This document shows positions 58,980 to 64,000 of a stretch of DNA of 64,000 nt, piece after piece; the first letter of the stretch is position 1; the number at the start of each line of letters is the position of its first letter. Source of the stretch: Ipomoea triloba. Lineage: Eukaryota > Streptophyta > Magnoliopsida > Solanales > Convolvulaceae. A program made the translations under genes and the position numbers. A model generated the notes under the pieces. The model was not told the origin of the DNA. It did no database searches and saw nothing but the letters and a program-made list of their open reading frames with translations. The stretch lies in assembly GCF_003576645.1 (NCBI RefSeq), contig NC_044923.1, positions 20,093,771 through 20,157,770 on the forward strand. The letters run 5' to 3'.

Positions 58980-60040
58980 AAAAAAAGGGGGGAGGTTTAA
59001 ATTTTATTTTATTGGCATGCTTGAGATATGATTCATAGATATTCAGAATAATTTTTGCTAGTTAGAATAGTTGTTAATAAGCTGCGATCGTACGTGACGG
59101 TCACAAACCGTAAAAATTTTAGGAGCTGGTGTTCGGACCCGTTTGTCCTAGGAAATAGATTATTAGACATCATATTGTTATTCTTGAATTTCCTATTTAA
59201 TTAAATTAGCCCATAGGCAGTGAAAATTTATTTTGATCGTAACATCGCTAAATTTCGCGGTGTACTGAACCTAGCCCAATTTTAAGTTTCAGTCTGGGAT
59301 AAATTTTTGGTTTCGAAAATTATTTGATTTAAATTATTTTCTACCGAGAATTCATCTGTTTTAATCCTGATCAGTCTAGCTAAGATATTTTTCAAGATCA
59401 AACCATAGGAAAGTGACACTTGTCACAATTATTTACCACATGTTGGTGTGGACTAGTCAACCAAGTGAGATCCAAATATAAAGCCATTTTTTCCCCTTTC
59501 CCCTTCATTTGGACGAAAAAACATAAGGAGAAGAGAGAGGGAGATAATCATTTTCCTCCATTAAAGCTTCACCTTCCATAGCCAAAGTTTCTTCTTAAGT
59601 CTCAAGCTTTTCGGTAAAACTTTAATTTTATTCGGAAGAAAGCTTTATTTTCCTTCCTAGACCTTGAATCTAAGCTTAGTTTCTTAATATTTGATGTTAT
59701 GATGTTAATTTTTCTCCTAGGGTTTTGAGTAAAAATTGGGGAAAAAGTCCAAGACTTGCTTCTACGGTGTTAGTAAACTTTCTCGAGGTAAGAAATCCCT
59801 TAAGTAGGTTAAGGTCACTTGAAATTGGATAATTGATTGTTTGGTTGGAATATGGTGAGATTTAGGTGGAAATCTTGTGTACATGATTGTATGTATAATA
59901 TATATGAAATTGTATTTTGCATAATATATAGGAATAAATTGTTGTGTTGAGGAGATGTGGTAGTTAATATGCATAAATATCTAAATTAGAGAGGCTAAGT
60001 GTATTATATAATATATGTATGTATGTATAAGTATGGTATG

Positions 60041-60094
<54 letters not shown>

Positions 60095-60096
60095 NG

Positions 60097-60130
<34 letters not shown>

Positions 60131-60916
60131 CGTGTGATGTATGTATATATGTAAACCGTATATATGTACATATATGTGTATAAATATGGGTATGTATGTA
60201 TAATTAAAATAAAGTGTGGTATTATGTACATATACATATATGGAATATATATGTTAACCTTGTATACATATACGTATGAGTATTGTGGAAATTATACTAT
60301 GAATATGGGTAGTATGTGAACTTTTATGTGAGTATGTCTAAATTGGGTGAGGCGTTATGTTGATTGCCTATATACATATATGAAGTATTATGTACATATG
60401 TGATGTGATAATGAAATAATGTGGGATGGTTACACTTTATTACCCCGGTGTATGGTAATTAGGGTACTATTAAAATGTTTTGAGAAATAAAACTTTTGGA
60501 CAAAGTTAAGAGTGTTGAATGTTTTCAAGTTGGAACTTGGTTTTTTGGAATATGTCCAAAAAGAAATTTTTGACTCAAGAAAGATGAGGAAAAAGGGAAA
60601 TTGTTTTCAAACCCTTAGTTTCTAGTAAAGTTGTATTATGTATGTATGTATAAGTAATATAAGATGTTGTATTATGTATATATATATGGTATGTATGTTA
60701 ACTGTGTATACATATATGCATGAGTATTATGGGAAATTTATACTATGTATATATATATATAGTATGTGTACCTTATGTAAGTATGCATAAATGTGTGAGG
60801 TGTTATGTTGTATGCATATATACATATATGTAGTGTTATGTACATATGTAATGTGATGATGGAAATTGTGGGATGGTTACACTCTATTACCCCGGTGTAT
60901 GGTAATTAGTGTATTG
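58980..60916 (+). repeat. Second, slightly different LTR start and AT-rich LTR interior
   Basis: After the N and an A/G run, the LTR begins again about 30 bases in. It shares the special bases of the 57826 copy but has further differences (for example GTGACGGTCACAAACCG). It runs through the (TA)n array (N at 60095) to GGTAATTAG near 60470. A diverged repeat of the AT-rich part follows to 60916, where minus-strand gag starts. It could be a second element or a badly joined contig. Confidence 0.7.
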
Positions 60917-61714
60917 ACGACGTCGCTAGCCTGAGCCTGAGCGCTATTGACGACGTAGATTCGGCCTTGGTTCCCTATGCTGCTTTATCCCATCGGCAAC
61001 TTCCCTTTGTCATTCGGACCTGTAGCAGCATTTGTTCGCCTCCCCCGGTTTACTTGTTGAGAATTAACTCCCCTGTTTCCTGCTTCCGCGGGTTTCCGGC
61101 CGTTGCTCCCATTGAATCCTCCTCCTTACCTGGTATTCTGAGAGGGGTTCCGGAGGTTTTCCACCCTGGTTTGGCACTCATAGAATTTGTATCCTAAGAG
61201 ACCACACTTGTAGCACCTTATCCTCATCCCTTGGCAATTTTCTCCAGGATGGTACTTTCCACATCTGCGACAAACAGGTTGTTTCCCTTGGTCTGTTCCT
61301 CCCCTCTTCTCTCCTTGCTTTGGTTGAGATCCTCCTTGGTTAGACTTCTTATCATCCACCTTGAATTTCCTCTGTTTATCATCAGCTTTTCTTTTGTTCT
61401 TGCCGTAAACTTCATGTTGGTCCAGATACACTTGATACTGATCCGATGTCCGATCATATGCCTCCTTGAGAGTAGAGCACATGAATGGTGCGATTGCCCT
61501 TCTCACGTCCCAATCCAGTCCCCACACAAATCTTCTTGCTTTGCTCGACTCATCCGGTACAATGTCTTGAGCAAACCTCATTAGCTCCACATACTTGTCA
61601 TAGTAGCCCTGGACAGTTTCTCCTTTCTGTTTCAGTCGCAATAATTCCTCGCACTTGATTCACTTAATTCGCTCCGTGTAAAATTGTCCTCTCAAATCCT
61701 CCTTGAATTCCCCC
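60917..61714 (-). pseudogene. Gag fragment of another Tekay-like copy, minus strand
   Basis: The minus strand encodes GEFKEDLRGQFYTERIK, then LRLKQKGETVQGYYDKYVEL through the zinc knuckle (CYKCGLLGYKFYEC, intact Cys) to IYVVNSAQAQASDVV at 60917. The N-terminal half of gag is missing, because at about 61714 the frame runs straight into an LTR of the same family. Chimeric at both ends. Confidence 0.8.
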
Positions 61715-62514
61715 CATCAAAAATAATTATAGCAACAATTATTAAGAAACTATACTTAGATTCAAGATCTAGGAAGGAAAATAAAGCTTTCTACCGAATA
61801 AAATTAAAGTTTTACCAAATAGATGATGATCTTGTGAAGAAATTAGCTATGGAAGTTGTTGGCTCAAGGTGGAAGATGAAGAATTTTTCCTCTCCTTTTT
61901 TCCTCTCTTGATTTCGGCAATAGGGAAGGAAAATGGAAGACCAAAGCTTATACATTGTTTCTTATAAGATAAAGATGAAGATATGTGGTGTAGGGAGTTG
62001 CCAAGTGTCAAAACCCTATGGTAATTCCAAGAAAATATCTTTAATTAGACTGTTAAGGGTTAAAACAGATATAGTTTCGGTAGGAAATAATTTAAGTAGG
62101 GGTAAATTCGAAACCAAAATTATCCCGGACTCCATTCTAACCTTAATTTCTAAAATCGGGTAATGTTAGGTACATCGCGAAATACAGCGATGCTACGGTC
62201 AAAATGAATTTTCACTGCTGCGGGCTAATTTTATTAAATAGGAAATTCAAGGTTAATAGTATGATGCCTAATAACCCACTTCCTAGGACAAACGGGACAG
62301 AACACATATTCCTAAAATTTTTACGGTTCGTGACCGGTACGTACGATCGCAGCTTATTAACAACTATTCTAACTAGCAAAAAATTATTCTGAAATATCTA
62401 TGAATCATAACTCGAGCATGCCAATGCCTTGGAATAAAATAAAATTTAAACCTTCCCTTTTTAAAAAAAAAAAAATTTAGGAACTTTTAGTAGAAAATAT
62501 TTCGGGGTATTACA
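61715..62514 (-). repeat. Partial LTR (start), minus strand, joined to gag
   Basis: On the minus strand it starts TGTAATACCCCGAAATATTT at 62514 and follows the A-family LTR for about 800 bp, including the TATA/leader region, then breaks into gag at about 61714. The rest of the LTR, the primer site and the gag start are deleted. Confidence 0.8.
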
Positions 62515-62628
62515 CCTCTAGAATTCTCCGATGCATACTGACTTATCTCCCTTTGGAATTTTTATTTTTTATTTTTAGCAAAAGGGGGGGGGGGCACTTA
62601 CTATAGTACTATATAGGGGGTAATTAAC
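62515..62628. other. Short unique spacer between two LTRs
   Basis: About 115 bp with a G-run (62584-62594). No feature recognised. Confidence 0.5.
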
Positions 62629-64000
62629 TGTAACACCCCGGCCCGGCTATACCGTACATCCGGAGTAGTTACCGCCACATCTAGAATGAACCCTGTCCGA
62701 CCTCGGTAGAGTCCACTCTAGATGCACAGGCTAAAGAAGAAAACTGCTTCACACACACACTTTCTACTTGACATAACCATATAATCACTTCAGCAGAAAG
62801 GAACAAAAGTAGCTAGATCAGCTACGAATATCTATATATACACCAGAGTTGACTACTAAGGCCCCAACACAGCAAGATTGAAGTTACTTACAAACATACT
62901 AGCCAACTAAGTTTACTATCGCTACAAAAAAAATATTTACACAAAACAGGTTCTTCCAAAACAAGGAGGAGCAGGTGGATCAGGAGCGTAGCCAGGAACA
63001 TAGGGGTCTTCGCCTATCAAAAACTGTGAGTAGTCATCATAGTCCATAGTCGGGAAGGTGAACTCAGATGAGCTACCTGAGCTCATCGGGCTCCAGGAGC
63101 CCACACTAGATGACATCTGTTAAATAAAAACACATCCGGCGAATAGACTTCGCTCCTTCCGTATGAATGATCATACTAAATATAACAACCTTGGGCAAAG
63201 GGCACTTTAAGCCACCCGAAGGCTAATCAAGGTCCTCATTAACTTTACTAGAAACTAAGGGTTTGAAAACAATTTCCCTTCTTCCTCATCTTTCTTGAGT
63301 CAAAAATTTCTTTTTGGACATATTCCAAAACACCAAGTTCCAACTTGAAAACATTAAACACTCTTAACTTTGTCCAAAAGTTTTATTTCTCAAAACATTT
63401 TAATAGTATACTAATTACCGTACACCGGGGTAATAAAGTGTAACCATCCCACATTATTTCATTATCACATCACATATGTACATAATACTTCATATATGTA
63501 TATAGGCAATCAACATAACGCCTCACCCAATTTAGGCATACTCACATAAAAGTTCACATACTACCCATATTCATAGTATAATTTCCACAATACTCATACG
63601 TATAGGTATACAAGGTTAACATATATGTCACATATATGTATATATACATAATACAACATTTTATTTTAATTACACATACATACTCATTAGGCATATATTT
63701 ATACCCATATACACACATATACACAATTTTACATATACATACATCACACGTATGTACTTATATATATATATATATACCATACTTATACATTCATACATAT
63801 ATCATATAATACACCTAGCATCTCTAATCTAGATATTTAGACATATTAACTACCACATCTCCTCAACACAACAATTTATTCATATATATTATGCAAAATA
63901 CAATTTCATATATACTATACATACAATCATGTACAGAGTATTTCCACCTAGATCTCATCATATTTCAACCAAAAATCAATTATCCAATTTCAAGTGACCT
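62629..64000 (-). repeat. LTR C of the Tekay-like family, minus strand, runs out of the window
   Basis: From the U5 end (TGTAACACCCCGGCCC in plus view) through a shortened LTR ORF and acceptor. A deletion of about 700 bp relative to 45456-46152 is seen between AAAACACAT (63135) and CCGGCGAATAG; then the AT-rich interior follows to the window end. No primer-binding site adjoins the U5 end. It shows the empty site for the Gypsy A insertion. Confidence 0.85.
62937..63116 (-). pseudogene. LTR-encoded small protein, copy C, C-terminal block deleted
   Basis: 59 codons. The N-terminus agrees with copy A (MSSSVGSWSP, MDYDDYSQFLIGEDPYVPGY) and has Gln where A has a stop. After PDPPAPP a deletion joins it to the LTR sequence behind the ORF, giving CFGRTCFV and a stop, so the conserved aromatic block is lost. 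Confidence 0.7.

Overview
The window is nuclear DNA of a flowering plant, most likely a dicot. It has spliced genes with GT-AG introns, AT-rich intergenic DNA and dense nested retrotransposons. I cannot name the species. Two runs of N (42976-43560 and 48224-48906) and single Ns at 41577, 51028, 58968 and 60095 mark it as a scaffold with gap joins, and several neighbouring stretches look like assembly duplicates.

There are two host genes, both on the plus strand. At 1547-9282 lies an eight-exon gene for a coiled-coil protein of about 1845 residues with a C-terminal membrane anchor; it looks like the TNO1 family (trans-Golgi network, SYP41-interacting). Two SINE-like insertions with clear target-site duplications sit in its introns. 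At 22836-25566 are the 3' exons of a CPBP/CAAX-type membrane protease with all three family motifs. Its first exon(s) are not visible, and its last intron holds one hAT-like MITE nested in another.

The rest is mobile DNA. From 1 to 22.7 kb there are three non-autonomous Helitron copies (two form an inverted pair around the first gene), a truncated minus-strand Copia, part of an Athila-like Gypsy element with an ORF1/env-like protein, a hAT-like MITE and a fold-back MULE-like element. From 26 to 35.5 kb there is a stack of insertions: a plus-strand Copia is split by a minus-strand Copia, which is itself interrupted by a 1.1-kb MULE (9-bp duplication) and a 1.8-kb non-autonomous LTR element (5-bp duplication).

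From 35.5 to 64 kb the sequence is built from several copies of one Tekay/Del-like Gypsy (chromovirus) family with LTRs of about 3.3 kb. One copy (LTR B) carries a LINE-like insertion that encodes only an ORF1-type protein. Another copy (element A, LTR start 43702, gag-pol 53183-57775) inserted into LTR B and is interrupted by a solo LTR of a related family.

The most interesting observation is inside these LTRs. A small protein of about 140-156 residues is encoded immediately after a well-formed splice acceptor, downstream of an LTR TATA box and a strong 5' splice site. Two diverged copies (35845-36270 minus, 46171-46641 plus) are about 70% identical over their last 71 residues, with no indel and with 24 synonymous codon changes among 50 identical residues. 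That is the pattern of a protein kept by selection. I do not recognise the family.
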